From Hippophae tibetana (Eukaryota > Streptophyta > Magnoliopsida > Rosales > Elaeagnaceae), in NCBI GenBank assembly GCA_037013495.1, contig CM072806.1:48325814-48389813 (forward strand): a DNA stretch of 64,000 nucleotides, given 5' to 3'. Below the pieces are notes generated by a model that was not told where the DNA came from, ran no database searches, and saw only the letters and a program-made list of their open reading frames with translations. Below are positions 12,901-27,900 of the stretch, one piece after another (within the stretch, counting starts at the first letter, position 1; each line of letters opens with the position of its first letter). The translations under genes were made by a program, and so were the position numbers.

Positions 12901-15900
12901 AAACAATGACCATTTTGAACATAAAGTAAGAATGGTTACAGATTATTCAACAATCATTCACCAATATAATAGGACACAAAACAGTGGTGAGAGATTTGTC
13001 AATATAGTGGCTGGTTGCCAGCAGAAGTCAGGAATTTTATTGTCACTGCTTAAACTCGTTCAAAGATGCCCAATACTGCATGCCAACACTTTTATTCCAA
13101 TGTATGTATGATCACCAAAAGAAAGTGTAGCATTGCATGGCTCATTGACACATGCAAAGAACAAGCCCAGAAAAGCAAGCAAATAGAGTAAAGGAATGAT
13201 GATCCGGTAAGTTCATACAAAAATATACAAACCAAGATAAGTTCATACAAACAACTTACACCATCCATTGCTAAGGTAGATGTATCAACACCCGAATGAA
13301 GACCCATCATGTAAGGTGTAGGAGCGTCAATATAATCAACTCCACTGAAAAAGAGTAATGGAATGTAGACGTGCTTCAGCACAAGAAACATAAAAAGATT
13401 AGATCAGAGAGAGTACTATACAAAATATGCATGCCTCACCAGGGCATGAACTATTATTAAACAGTAAAAGAAAGAAAAAGCTGCAAATCAATTGAAATAT
13501 TTTGCTGATGGTCACCTTTTATAAACTTAAGCTTAGACAAAGTAGAGTATGGGCAAATCATTTCTTTTACATTAGTTTTGTTATGATAACACTACCCTCA
13601 TGTTGGGCTGGAAATTATTTGGAAGGTCTGGATGTTTTAATAACTAAACAAATTTGAGAAAAAGTGGTTTTCTTCTTGCTATGTTGTTGAGAATACATTC
13701 CAACCAAGTATATATAGAAAATAAGAGTCAACCTAGTGAACTATATAGGAAAATACCTACTGTACGATAAATGAGACTACAACAAATACATCATGTATTT
13801 ACACCCTAATTACAGCTGACTATTCACCCACAGTTGTGACTACACCCATTCCAGCTCATATTTTCCAACACTGCCACTCAAATTGGTGTGGAGCCGGTGC
13901 AAAGATATATTGCAACCAAGGTTGTTGATTAATTGCTACAATATGAAATTGGATAGTCCTTTTGTCAAAACATCTGCCACTTGACCATGAGAAGGAACAT
14001 ATGGAGAATCCGTCCAAAGTCAAGTTTTTCTTTGATGAAGTGTCTGTAAATTTCAATGTGCATTGTCGGATCATGTTGAATTGGGTTTTGAGCAACCTTG
14101 TTGTCACAATATAGCATCACAAGACCTTTTATGCTTACTTTCAAACCCTATAGGATTATCTTCAACCATAATAACTCGCACTTCCTTGTGCCATAGCTCT
14201 AAATTATACTTCAACAATAGAATGTGCCATAATTAGTTGTTTCTTGCTTCTCTAAGTTACAAAAGTCCCTATTAAAGATACTATTTTTTTTATAAGAAAC
14301 ATTATATTATATTAAAATATGTAATAGATACAAAAATATAAAATGAATCAGTAATCAACTTACAAAAGTAAGCACAGTTAAGAAAAACTAAGTGCCATAA
14401 CACAAAAACCTAACTAGAATATACAAGTTTTCCAATTAAAGCTTATGAGAAACTGAAAATAATCTCTCAACTCCTTAAAAACCGAAGCCCAGGAAGATGC
14501 CAAAAATAAAACTTTCTTCACAAAATTGAGATCATTCTTACTATCTTCAAAGATTATCCTATTTCTTTCCATCCATAAGATCCAAAGAATTGCTCCAATC
14601 CAGTAGTTCTACAACACCCTAGCTTTCGAAGCCATATTGCTATTTCCAAACATGTAAAAAGTCTCCATAAATAAAGATTGACATGACCTTGGGATAGCCC
14701 CAAATATTCTCATATTCCTTTGTAATTTGGACCAAAGAATCTCTATTACTAGACCGTGTAAAAATAAGTGCTCAATATTTTTGGAGTTATTCTTACAAAG
14801 CATGCACTAATTAGGGGAGAAGCAAGACTTCAAAAACTTTAATTGCACCCGATCCTTTATGTTCACCGTGCTAAGTGTAATCAACCACTTTAAAAACTTG
14901 ACTTTGCTTAGAGTTGGACATGTCCACGTTGATGCATAATAATCAAAAACTTGTTCAATAGGATTATCCACGAGAGCCTCAAAATTACATGAGAAACATC
15001 CAAATGAATCATTAATCCATATCCATCCATCATTACAATATGCTCTTATCTCAACTCTTTCTAAATCTAAGAACATGCTCGTAAAGTCTTCTTTCTAATT
15101 GTAAAATTTTAAAGATATTGATCAATGATTATATAAGCTGTAATACATTGTATCCCTAAATTAGTTGTCTATTGTTTTCTAACTTCTAGTTCTATTAATA
15201 TAGTTGTAAATATTTTTAAAAAGATTAGAGAGAAAGAAATAAAATAATACTTCAGATTTTCTCCACCATCTCTCTCAATATTTTCTTCATGGTATCAGAG
15301 CATTTCTGAAATCCAATTTTTTTTCACCAGCTTTGTCCAAGGAAGAGTTTTTCTGAAATCCAATTCAACCTCTTACCTCTCGTCTCAAATTGAACCCATT
15401 TCAAGTGTTGTTCTCCAATTGCTCTTTCTGTTTATAGTCGAAGTCATCGTTCGTCTAAGAAATGATCGACTATCATGCATATGTGTTCGTTTCTGCTCAG
15501 ACCACCTCCATCTTCCAGCTTTTAGCCAAAGTCGTCATTCGTCTCTACTCAAACCAGCCACCAGACTCGAAGGACTTTCTACCAACAGACTTGCGCGACT
15601 TCAACCTCAATCTTGCGAAACCCAGGCACACAATCGCCGGCATCTTCAACTTCGGTGCTTCATCGTTGCCCTCCAGTCCGTCTTCGGCGCTTCACTCTCT
15701 GAATCAACAGCGGGCTGTTTGAGTCTGAATCAGTTTTAACTCAAAACAAAGAAAAATAGAAAACCAAGTGAAGAAAGGAAATGGGTTTTATACGAACAAA
15801 TGTTTAAGCCCAACGAAGTCCGATTATAATAGGCTCAGTAATCAATCAACCTTGATCAGCAGCCCAATCAATTACTAATAGGCCCAATTAGCCCAGCCCA

Positions 15901-18900
15901 ACCCAAACTGTCCAATCAACCCAAATTGAAATAACATCAGTTTCACAACAGTCCGAGCATCAATGGCCACAGAAAAACCTGTCATGACCGGTTCAAATAG
16001 AGGTTCCACTAAAAACAATACTTTGCTCATCATCAGTCACAAATTAAATAGACATAATTACCTTCAATGGTCTCAATCTGTCACTGTAGTTCAATCAGGT
16101 AACACCTTCAGCGCTTTTAGAATGAAACAAGTTAAGAGACAATGGATTATAAATTCAAGTGCTTCAGATCACATGACAGGTGATGTCTCTTCTTGTGAAT
16201 CTTAAAACTTCCCAAAAGGACACAATCAAAATTGTCAATGGATCAGTATCCAAAGTAACAGAGATTGGTTCAGCAAAAATTTCAGATTCTTTTATTCTCG
16301 ATTTTGTCATTCTTGTTCCGACCCTTAATTGTAATCTCTTATCAATTACTATACTCACACGTGATAAAAATTGTGACTAAATTTGTTCATAATTTATGTG
16401 AATTTCAGGACTTGGATTCGGGGAAAACGAGTGGTAGTACTAAAGAGTGCTTAGGACTCTATCTTCTCAACAGTAAAGACCCTCCAGAAAGACAAGTCCT
16501 TCAAGTGTCCGAGATTCAGTATCAAAATAAAGCTTTGTTAAATTTTAATTCCAATAACAATGGTGAAATCATGTTGAAACACTATCGTCTAGGTCATCCT
16601 AATTTCTTATATTTGGAAAACAATTTTCCTTCATTATTCAGAAATAAAAATTCAAAGGATCTTAAATGTGAAGTATGTCAATTCTCAAAATATGTTAGAA
16701 ATTCATATCCCAATCTTCCACATAAAAATTCACATCCTTTCTCACTAATTCACTGATATTTGAGGACCTTCTCAAATCAAAAACATAACAGGGACATGTT
16801 AGTTCATTTCATTTGTAGATAATCATACTCGAACCATTTGGTTATTTCTTATGAAAGAAAAATCTGAAGTATGTCAGATCTTTAAAATTTTCAATACCAT
16901 GATTCAAACCCAATTTCAAACAAAGATCCAAGTATTGAAAACTAACAATGCTAGGGAATACTTCGCATCAATTCTCAGTGATTATCTGTCAAGTCATGGG
17001 ATTGTCCATCTAAGCTACTGTGTTGACACACCTCAACAAAACAGGGTAGCTGAAAGAAAATATAGGCATCTTCTCGAGTAGCTAGATAACTCATGTCTCT
17101 AAACATTTCTGGGGGAAGTTGCCCTTACGGCTACCTATCTTATCAATAGGATGCCCTCTCGTGTCCTAACTTTCAAAACACCCATCAGTACTCTTCTTGA
17201 GTCATACCCACACACGAGAATCATGTCCAACATTCCTTTTAAAATATTCGGATGTTCTGCTTATATTCATGTATATCATAGAGATAAACTTCATCCCAGA
17301 GCTATCAAATACATATTCCTAGGGTATTCATCAAACCAAAAAGGTTACAAATACTTCTCTCCTATCACAAGGCGATTCTACAATAGAATGGATGTCACCT
17401 TTTTTGAACAAAATCCATACTATTCCAAACCCGTCATTCAGGGGGAGAACATAGGCAGTGAATAAAAGCTTTGGAATAACATTACCACTCAATCTCCCAC
17501 AAATTCTGTCTCAAATCATATCCCGCAAATTCTAGAAAGTGAATCAATGTCTCAAACAAATGCTCCTAATAATCTCAATGAGCCCTTAACTCCACTACCA
17601 ACAGATCCAAACTTCCATGTACCAAACAGTGATCTTCTTGTCTACTCTAAGAGGAGAAGAACTCAAGAGGGAATGGAGAACCAAGCATATCTTGAGCTTT
17701 TCCATGAGTCCAACCCGAGTACAAGCCACTCTTACAATTCACAAGGTAACATCACGGAACCTCCTATTATTGAGCTGCCTCTTAATGATTTGAATTTGCC
17801 AATTGCTATAAGGAAAGGTGTAGGATCTTGTACAAACCACCTCATCTACAACTTTGTTTCCTATAAAAGTCTCTCACCAAGTTATAAGACATTTATCAAC
17901 AACCTTGATCAGATACAGGTTCCAAATTCCGTTCATGAAGCTTTTCAGGTACCTGAATGGAAGACAGTTATTCTTGAAGAACTCAGTGCCTTATAGAAAA
18001 ACAAGACTTGAGAGATCACAGAACTACCACCGGAAAAACGAGTTGTTGAGTGTAGGTGGATCTTTACAGTCAAACACAAAGCAGACGGCAGTGTAGAAAG
18101 ATTCAAGGCTTGCCTTGTGGCTAAGGGATTCACTCAAGCATATGGGATTGACTATCAGAAAATGTTTGCACCTGTAGCAAAGCTCAATACTGTTCATGTT
18201 CTTCTCTCTCTGGCATCTAACTTGGATGTGCCTCTCTACCAATTAGATGTCAAGAATGCATTCTTCAATAGTGATCTCGAAGAAGAAGAAGTCTACATGG
18301 ACATTCCTCCTAGATTTGAATCTCTTGCTCCAACCAATAGAGACTGCGAACTTAAGAAATCCTTATATGGATTGAAGCAGTCTCCACGTGCCTAGTTTGG
18401 TAGGTTTTCTAAAGTTCGGAAAAAATATGGTTACAACAAATGCCAAGCAGATCACACTCTTCGTCAAGCCATTCTCCAATGACAGAATAGTTATCCTAAT
18501 TGTGTACATAGATGATATTGTTTTGACAAGTAATTCTACAGTTGAGATGAATAAACTCAAGAAGTTCCTAGCTAAAGAATTTGAGATCAAAGATCTAGGA
18601 AATCTCAAATATTTCCTAGGAATGGAAGTAGCCTAAACAAAGAAAGGCATCTCTATATCTCAAAGGAAATATGTACTTGATCTTCTCAAGGAAATTGGAA
18701 TGATGGGGTGTAAACCGACAGAAACTCCGATGGACTCTGCAGTGAAACTCGAAATCAATGAAAACAATACACCTGTGGACAAAGGGCATTATCAAAGATT
18801 AGTGGGAAAACTCATTTACCTATCCCACTAGACCAGATATTGGTTTTTCATTGAGTGTTGTAAGTCAATTTATAAACAGTCCCACTGAAGAACACATGGA

Positions 18901-21900
18901 GGCGGTCTATCGTATACTCAAGTATCTCAAGATGACACCAGGAAAAGGATTGCACTTCAGTAAGAATCCCACCAGGAAAATTGAAGTCTTTACAGATGCT
19001 GACTGGGCAGACTCTATAGTGGACCGTAGATCTACCACTGGGTACTGTATATTCGTGTGGGGAAACCACGTAACTTGACGAAGTAAGAAACAGTCAATAG
19101 TCACTCGAAGTAGTGCAGAAGCTAAATTCAGAGCTATGTCACATGGAATTTGTGAAGGAATGTGGTTAAGAAGCCTACTTAATGAACTGGATTTCACAAC
19201 TACTGAACCCATCAGTATGCATTGTGACATCAAGTTGCAATAAGAATTGCAAAAAACCCAGTTCATCATGACTGAACTAAACATGTAGAAATTGATCATA
19301 ATTTCAATAAAGAGAAGTTAGATGGCAAAATTGTAGACCTACTATATACATCTACTCATCTTCAAATTGCAGATATCCTTACCAAAGCATTACCTCAAAC
19401 CATTTTTGAAGAATTGAGTTACAAGTTGGGAATGATTAATATCTATCACCCAACTTTAAAGGAGAGTGTAGAATTTCAGAGAGATTGATCAATGATTATA
19501 CAAGTTGTTATACACTGTATCCCTAAATTAGTTGTCTATTGTTTTCTAACTTCTAGTTCTATTAATATAGTTGTAAATATTTTTAAAAAGATTAGAGAGA
19601 AAGAAATAAAATAATATTTCAGATTTTCTACACCGTCTCTCTCAATATTTTCTTCACTAATCATTCAAATTTCTTTTAAATTTGAAATTACAACTTTCTG
19701 TTGAATGTACCCTATTAACAAGGGTATTTTTCTCTGAATATAAACTATATTATCTTGGAAATCTTAAGGAAAAATAATTGCTTTCCATCTAAGAATCCTC
19801 CCAAAAATGAATTTTGCTTACATCTCCCACATTGTACCTAAAATTGGAAAAAAAATCTAAATCTTTAACAATTGTAAACCAAGGACTACAACAATCTTGG
19901 TAAAGACCTCAGTCTACAACCCACCCATTCTCATTCAATCCACATCTACTTTTAACTAACATATCCTAAAGTTGATCTCCAGTTTTTTTTGGAACCGACC
20001 AAGTTAACATCTATGTATGCTTCCAATTTAAGTTCTTCACTTTTTCTCAAATATAAGATCTTTTCCTAGAGATCGCTTCAAATACCTCAAATTCGTTTAA
20101 GAACTTCAGGGTGGGATTTTAGTGGAGCATGCATAAATTGTCTAACACTTACCGCATATGCAATATCTGGCCTTGTGTAAGACAAGTAGATGAGTTTACC
20201 CACTTAGACCATCATTCTTTGGTACTCTCCATTGTCTAATTGTTCTCCTCTTACTATTTCTCCAAGCCGATAATTAGCTTTTATTTAAGTATTAATTGGT
20301 TGACAACCAACCATACTAGTTTTTAGAAAAAGATCTTGAAGTCTTTTTATTGACAGATGAAAATCCCATGTTAGACATAACTACTTCAATTCCTATGAAT
20401 ATCTCAAGTTGCCTAGGTCTTTAATCACAAGTTCTTTTGCTAGGTATTTTTCAATCCAACCATCTCTTCATAATCATCATCTGACACAATGATATCAACT
20501 ACATACAAAATTAGAGCTACAATATCCCTATCTTTAGATTTTTTTATGAACAAAGTGTGGTCACTTTGACCTTGAAGGTAGTCCCGATCTATCATAACTT
20601 TTGTAGATCTCCTAAACCATACTCGAGGTGATTGATCAAATCATAAAGAGATCTTTCTAATTTGTAGACTTTGTTTCCTCATAAATCATCTTGATATCTT
20701 GGTGGAATACCCACATATACTTCCTCTTCCAAGTCCCCAAGGAGGAACGTGTTCGTCACATCAAATTGGTGTAATGGCCAATTTGTTGTTACTACCAAAG
20801 ACGAGAATTCTTTGTTACACTACGGGTCTTTTAAGCCTCATTGTTCATTTTTGCATCAAGTGGAAGTTGAGGGATTAGTTTTGGGGTTTTTGGTGGTGAT
20901 GTGAAATGCATTTGATATGAAAGTTGACCTAGGCACTTGGAAAGGTGCTGCTCAACTTGGCTTGGTTTTTCAAAGTGTTCCTCTAATTGTGAGAATTCCT
21001 CAAGTTATGAAGGTTAGGCATTATCAATCTGAGCATGTGATATCTCAAGTTCTGTCATCATTTCCGTAGTTGGTCCTAGTTTAGTAGATTTCCATGTTTC
21101 AACTCTATCATAATCTATCTATCTTCCACATTTGAATTATTGTCCTCCTAAAGATATGTCTTGTAAAAATACGTGTTTTTGATTGAAAGGTAATAACACT
21201 TATACCCTTTTTTTTTTGCAAAGTATCCAAGAAGAACACACATCATGGCTCTAGGATCAAATTTGCTCCACAAGTGAGGGTGTACATACGCGTAGGGGAC
21301 ACATGCAAATACTTTTGGTAGTAGAGATCCAACTCCTTGGAAATTGGGAAATAAAGTCATGAGTTTCTACATTGTTTTCAATTTTCAAGAATTTTGGAGG
21401 CATTTAGTTAATTAGATAAGCAGCTATAAGAATGGTATCTACCTGGTAATATATTGGTACAACCATTTGAAACAAAAAGATCGAGCTCTTCTTAGCAGGA
21501 GCTAGTTTTCCATTCAGTATCACTGTTTTGCATTAGTGAGTCAACACATGATGACTAATATAGAATGCCCTCTTTTGTCAAATATGTCATGAGTTCCTAG
21601 TTGAAACATTCTCTACCATTGTTAGATCTCAAAATCCAAATCCTTGTCCCAAATTAATTATTGACAAATCTATGGAGACTATAGAATATGGATGGAACTT
21701 CATATTGTTTTTCATCAAGAATACTCAAGTAATCTTGTTGCAATCATGAAAAAAGACACAAAACCAACAAGAGCCAGAAATGTTGGTAACACGGGATAAT
21801 CCCCAAACATCAAAATGGATCAAATTGAATGGAGAAAGAAATTGAAACTTTTTTATTGGAAATGTGACACAATTATATTTCGCAAGAATACATAATTCAT

Positions 21901-24900
21901 GTAACACGGGATGATCCCTTAACATCAAAATGGATCAAATTGAATGGAGAAAGACATTGAAACTCTTGGAAATGTGACTTGATGATATTTCGCAAGGATA
22001 CATGATTCACAATGTAAGCTACTAACATCCAAATTTTCAAATAATTGAGGAAACAATTTTTTTAATAGGGTAAAAGGTGGACGACTTTAGCAATTATGCC
22101 AGAGATAGATCTACTCTAAATTGACCTTGTGAGAATTAAACAATGAACCTCTTCTTTCCTGTTCCAATAAGTATCCAAGTAATCAAGCCAATCTCTGAAT
22201 TTACCAACTCCAATCTTCTTCCCTGATCGATCCTAAAATCAACAAGATGGAATAAATTTGACTGTGAAATTCAAGCCTTATATGATTTTTCCATTTGAAA
22301 TCCACATTTGGAACATGAAGAACTAAATATAAGATTATCCTATTTGAGATTTGAATAGTTATTTGGCCACTTTAATGTTTTGTCTGCCTGGGCATGGTGA
22401 ACAAAAACACAAAAAAGTTAGGCACACTGGTCATATGATCAGAATAATCTAAATCAATAATTGAAGTTCCACAATTAAAATTTGAAGGAGTTGGACCTTT
22501 ATACCTAAATGAGCCATGGAAAAGAGCCTATAATAGCCATTTCGTTGGAAATAGGGTTGTCCAATTGGTGTAACAATCATCTCAATTTCTCAATGTCTTG
22601 TTGATTCCCCTTTCGCCCTTTCCCAATATGTCCTACAATTGTGGTATAATTTGATTGGCCAGAATAGTTTAATTGAAATCCTTATCGATTGCCAAATTTT
22701 GAGCTTTTTCATATAATTTCTAGCATAATCCCCATATGTCTAGGCTTGTTGTAATAATCACAACAAAGTTTGTCCTTGTTTTGGGATTTTGTGTTGTCTG
22801 ATGACTTTATCATAGCAAAGGTAGAGTTTTCTGAGGTTGGACCCTTCATACTCAGTCGATTTGGTGCTTATCAATTCCTTATTGTTTTCTTGTCCTCAAT
22901 TAAGAGCAAATGCCCCATCTACATCTAGATCTAAAATGGGATCTTTTTTGAGAACTCATAACTTGCTCGAATATAATCATAATTGAGTCACAAAAGAAAC
23001 TATATGACACTTTCCATCTCGATAAGATCTTTTATCTTTTTTACATCTATGGTTGATTCCAACTCCACATTCTGGTAAAGATCCAATTCAATAAGCAACC
23101 CATTTAGTTTGTTATAGTAGTCTGTGACACTTGTAGACCCTTGTTTGGTGTTGTAAATTTGCCTCTTTATTTGCAATATTTGAGTAACAAAGCCAGTTTT
23201 GAAAGAGGTTTTGTTTACTGCATTCCCATATTTCTTTGGCTGTGGTAAATAACAAATAAGTCCCTACTTTTTTCCAGCTGCATGGAGTGAAGAAGCCATG
23301 ACATCACCATAGAATTTTCAACCTCCCAACTCTCATATTTGGAATTGCTCTCATTTGGTTGTTTTGCTATCCTATTGACATAATTAAATTTTCCCTTTTC
23401 AGAAATCTTCACTGACTGAGACTTTCATAAAATTCATTTCATTTAATTTTGAGGTAGCAATTTGAAGGGTTGGTTTTTCAAAATGGATAGGATTTTGGTG
23501 GCTAGATAAAATCTCAATGAATTTGGGTGATTCTGAAATCATAATAAGATCTGTTGGGTTTAAAAATTGGTGTAGGAGAAATAAAAAGGAAGTAATTTGC
23601 AACAACGAGGGAGGATAAAATACTGCAGCAATGAAGGTATATTGGTTTGGAATGATAATGGGGTTGAAGGTAATACGGTAGAAATAAAATAGGTAACAAA
23701 TAGTAAGCATTTTCAGCAACGAAGGTTGTTCAGTTTCTGGCAATGCACTCTGTTTTGGACCCCAAAAAAAGGCAAAAATTACAGTAATTTTAGCAATGAA
23801 GATTGTTCAGTTTTGTGCAAAACACTCTGGTTTGGAATTCAAAAAAAAAAGGTAAAAAGTGAGTAATTTGAACAATCAAGGCTGAAAAAACTGTGCAGCT
23901 TTAAACATAGAAAATTAGGATTAAAAGGAAGGCAATTTTAGCACTGAAGGCTGAAAGAAGTGTAGTACACTTTCGGCAATTAAGGCCTGAGATTTCGGTC
24001 CCATGAAAAAGTCTGAAGCTCTGATACCATGAACAAATTTGAGAAAAAACTGTTTTCTTCGTATTATGTCCAAGTTTCCAACCAAGTATATGTATAGAAA
24101 ATACAAGTTGACCTAGTAAACTAAATAAGGAAAACACCTACTCGTACTGATAATAAATGAGATTACAACTAATACATCATGTATTTACACCCTAATTACA
24201 GCCATGAGTATTCACCCACAGTTGTGACCACAACCATTCCAGCTCATATTTGCCAACAAATAACAAATCATGGAAGAAATGATACTGCAGCAATTTAATT
24301 CAAGATTCCAATTCCAATACCAATACCAGATTCAATGATGTGGGTCTCACTTTTTGGAAAAGCTGAAACTTCTAGAATTCAGAACCACGTATAGCTTTTA
24401 TAATTTTAAACTTCTATGAAGATTTCTTTTTTCCTTGTCTAGCAAAAAATATGACTTCAAAAGGATAAACATACCTGCCATCTAAAAGGATAAATTAAAT
24501 GACATATGGCCTCAGATGCAAGAGTCAAAAGCGAGTACCTGCCAGAACAGAACATGGAATACTTTATATCGATAACATCGTAGAGAATGGGAATTCGATA
24601 TACAGCTCAGAAAAAATAAAAATTTAGAAAGAAAAAGAGTAAGTTCTAAACACAAGCTAACCTCTATGCAGACTTGTTCAATCACAACAATATTGAAAAT
24701 GCATATCGGGGGGTTAAGAGCCACTTAAAACTGAAACCACTTAGAATTCAATTCAAATCCTAGATTTTCAAATTGAGAGAGATCAAGAATTCTCACTATT
24801 TCTTAGATTCAATTCAATTCAGTGCGATCTTTCATTCAAAAAAAAATTCCATCAAGAACGCTTTATAAAAATCTTGGACTCCTGAATTGGGAGTATCCTA

Positions 24901-27900
24901 CTTTCACGCAATTCACATTATGAGGGTTCAACAATCGATATTTCAAGATCAAAGTTGTAGTACAATTTGGTAGGAGAGATCCTTATATATCATATTAATA
25001 ATCAAAAGATGATCAAAAGAAAAAATCTCTATTTGTCAAGGCTTTTTCCTATACCTATGAATTTCTCCATTATGAAAAGAGCCAATGGGACAAATTTTAG
25101 CAAATTACAGCCCCGTAGTGCTTTAAAAGGAATCAAGGGCACTGGCCGTGCTCAAAATTGAGGCAAAATGTCAAAAAGGCAACTATTTACGTAGTATACT
25201 AGAGCTACAAGTACAATGATCAAATTTTGTTTCGGATAATATTTTGTTTATGCATCTTGCTGGGCTTCACTGTCAAATGCAAGGATTGTGCCTTCAATAT
25301 TCAATACAACCCGCTGCCTATTTTTTTTCCTGAGAGTAAACATATTTGAAAGATATAACTACTATTACTTTAAGTCTCTTAGTTATTGTATAATTTATTT
25401 AGAACTCTTATTTATAATAAATTATAAAATACTGACAATTATCTTAAAAACAATTTAAAATAGAAAAATTACATAAAATAACCCTAAAACTTATAACAAC
25501 AAAAATAACACCTTAATGATATTGAATGGGGTCTAATTAGACGAAATTCAACATTCAACAGGTCTAAAAGGTCATAGTTAAATTTAAAAGTCAACTATAG
25601 ATTATTTATTCTTACGTTGTCCTATTGCACATTTTCTTTGATCAAAATTACAAAGTAATGTGGAATTACATTGGGCTCTTCCAAGACCTTATCAATCACT
25701 CTTTCAAGAAATTTTCTCTATATATGAAAAGAGTAATAAAGCATTAAAGGCAAAAGTGTTGTGAATCTATGGGGTAGGAGCAATTCTTTGGGTATTGTGG
25801 ATGGAGAGGAATAAAAGATTTTTTTATGGCAATGAGAACGATCAAAATGTATTATGTAAGAAATATTTGTTTTTCATATCTTCTTTGGCTTCTGCCTCTA
25901 AAGATTTAAAGGATTAGTCTCAATTTCTCATTAGTCCTAATTGGCAAACTTGTATATCTTATTTAGGAGATTAACTCTATAAAGGTTACAACTTCTAGTT
26001 AGTTTTGTAAGTGGATTACCGATCCACTTAATATTTGTGTATTTATCACTTATATAAATATAATATAAAGTGTTTTATCAAAAAAAAATTAAACGTCGTT
26101 CAATGTTATATAATGGGATGGATGTGTTTAATAGTAAAATCATATGAATTTGACATAAGTGGTATTATGTTTGTGGTTACGAGTTTTTAGGGATGTTATT
26201 TTTGTTATTCTCTTTAAAATATTAACATAATGCATGCTTAATTTTTACAGATAATAATAATAATAATACAATAGTTTTAATTAAAATAAAATTTAGTTGT
26301 ATTTATTTTTAACATTTTATTAAATTAGGTGCAATACAAATGTTTTTGACTAGTATTTTTAGGAAGAGATATAGACATGAAACACCAATCCAAATTTACA
26401 TATAAAAAACTAGTACAATGAAGGAAGCCTTTTTTGTGTTAAAACTATAAGAATCTAAATGCAATTAATAAGAATCTAAATGCAATTAACCAGGGAAAGG
26501 TCAACACTATCTTCCACCCAACACATGGGTGGAGGGGGTATGTAATATGGATATTAAATTTAGATCGCCCCCTGAAGTTCTTCAAAATTAAAAATCAACT
26601 AACCGCAAATTAGGAAATAATGAGTAGAAGTATTGAATGTCAGTATGAATTTTGTCCAAGGTATACAAATAAATGTGAACTCAGAAGGGGTAAAAAGAAA
26701 ATAATAAATGAAAAGAACTGATCATGATAAAACTTAATCATAGTTCAACTTTAACTAAAATGTATGTTGCTTGAATCAAATCAGAGGCATACTTATGGGA
26801 GCGAAGCAAAATTCTCCTTTCGAGCAACACTGCTGTGAAAAATTTTAGTAAGTTGTCAACATCTAGGCACTGTACCAATGGCTGAAACGATATCTGCACC
26901 AATAAAACACAACATTGATCAATATGGTTATGGCTGATTACCATGAGAAAATATTGAAATGCAATGAAGAAAAAGCAAAAGGCACTAAACTAAAAAAAGC
27001 AAAAGAATTATAAGTTCGTACGTCAGCATGGGGAAGCCAATCCTTTGGTGGGGCCTCCACAGAGAACAGACAATTTTCAATGGCAAACAGAACTCGATCC
27101 TTTCCAGGAGTAGGCAAAGGAACATTGGACACAAGATATGCTATAACATCCCATAATGGTTTGCTGTAATATTTTGCAAAAAGGAGAACATTGAATGCAA
27201 AAGAAGGGAAAAGAAGAACATGGATCTCCAAAGAACAGCTATAATATGCTCATTGGCCAAAGTTAAGTCATAATCTAGAATGAGAGAGCCATGAGAAATT
27301 GCATTTTAATATAAGTCATACCATAACTATAGATAGAGATATATAATAGATTGTCTTATCCCTCCCATGTCTCATTTAATGTTCCTAATAGGCTCATGGT
27401 TTAAAGTTGTCTCATCCCATTTAAATCTCATCAGATCTCATCCCATTAAAAGTTATTCTCAATGGACTCATAATTATTACAAATAATCATGTTTCATTTT
27501 TCATGTTTTTGTAATTTTACTTGTCCCATTTAGACTAATTTAGGACCAATGGAATATCCCAACATGTACCATACAATCCCAACCCATCAAAAAATAAAAG
27601 GGACAAAATGAGATTGAGTTCATAAAATTAATAGATTATACCATGGGTTAATGTAACATCATATCCCAATTTCACCTCTACCTACATACATAAGAATAGT
27701 TCATGATTTCAAAAGGAAAAAAACTTAGGGAGGGAGTAGGAGAAGAAGGAGAATTGTTTATAATAACAGCAGAAAAACATTAGCAAAAAGGACCTGCTTG
27801 ATGCCACTAAAAAAACAATAAAGAATAGTGTCCCTTCAATAATATTGAAAATCTAGTTCTAATTTTGGTCCACACAAAAAAATGGGAGAAAATATATTTT

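Larger units (their letters stand above)
15100..19656 (+). mobile_element. Inner Ty1/copia retrotransposon, complete ends
   Basis: 4557 bp with 190-bp LTRs (15100-15289 and 19467-19656) that start TG and end CA. The primer site TGGTATCAGAGC is at 15290-15301, a purine tract AAAGGAGAG precedes the 3' LTR, and the 5-bp target duplication CTAAT is at 15095-15099 and 19657-19661. LTRs differ at 11 of 190 positions by eye (5.8%). Coding order is Gag fragment, protease, integrase, RT, RNase H, with several stops and frameshifts. Most of Gag is deleted. It sits in opposite orientation to its host LINE. Confidence 0.93.
14283..19956 (-). mobile_element. 5'-truncated LINE inserted in the outer copia (contains the inner copia)
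   Basis: LINE parts are 14283-15094 and 19662-19956. The T run at 14283-14290 is the poly-A tail on minus. Minus frames give [17 protein letters not shown] near 14620-14580, [20 protein letters not shown] at 14800-14740 (zinc-binding end) and [17 protein letters not shown] near 14900. The right part matches the LINE at 7930/9200 and stops at about 19957. Its own target duplication could not be resolved. Confidence 0.78.
13645..24258 (-). mobile_element. Ty1/copia retrotransposon in intron 6 (outer element of the nest)
   Basis: Flanked by 226/229-bp LTRs (13645-13870 and 24030-24258). AATAAC occurs on both sides (13639-13644 and 24259-24264) as target duplication. The primer site next to the right LTR is the complement of initiator-tRNA-Met. 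Minus-strand domains: Gag about 23740-23200; a degraded CCHC knuckle near 22750; pre-integrase and integrase 21930-21150; RT about 20980-20440, where the usual YxDD box reads YVVDI; RNase H 20100-19960, resuming at 14275-13900. Numerous stops make it a dead copy. The RNase H is split by a LINE (14283-19956). The element's own length is about 4.9 kb. Confidence 0.88.

Noticed and set aside
12627..12929. Plus open frame over exon 8
   Set aside because: Antisense to a well-supported DENN exon, without a domain.
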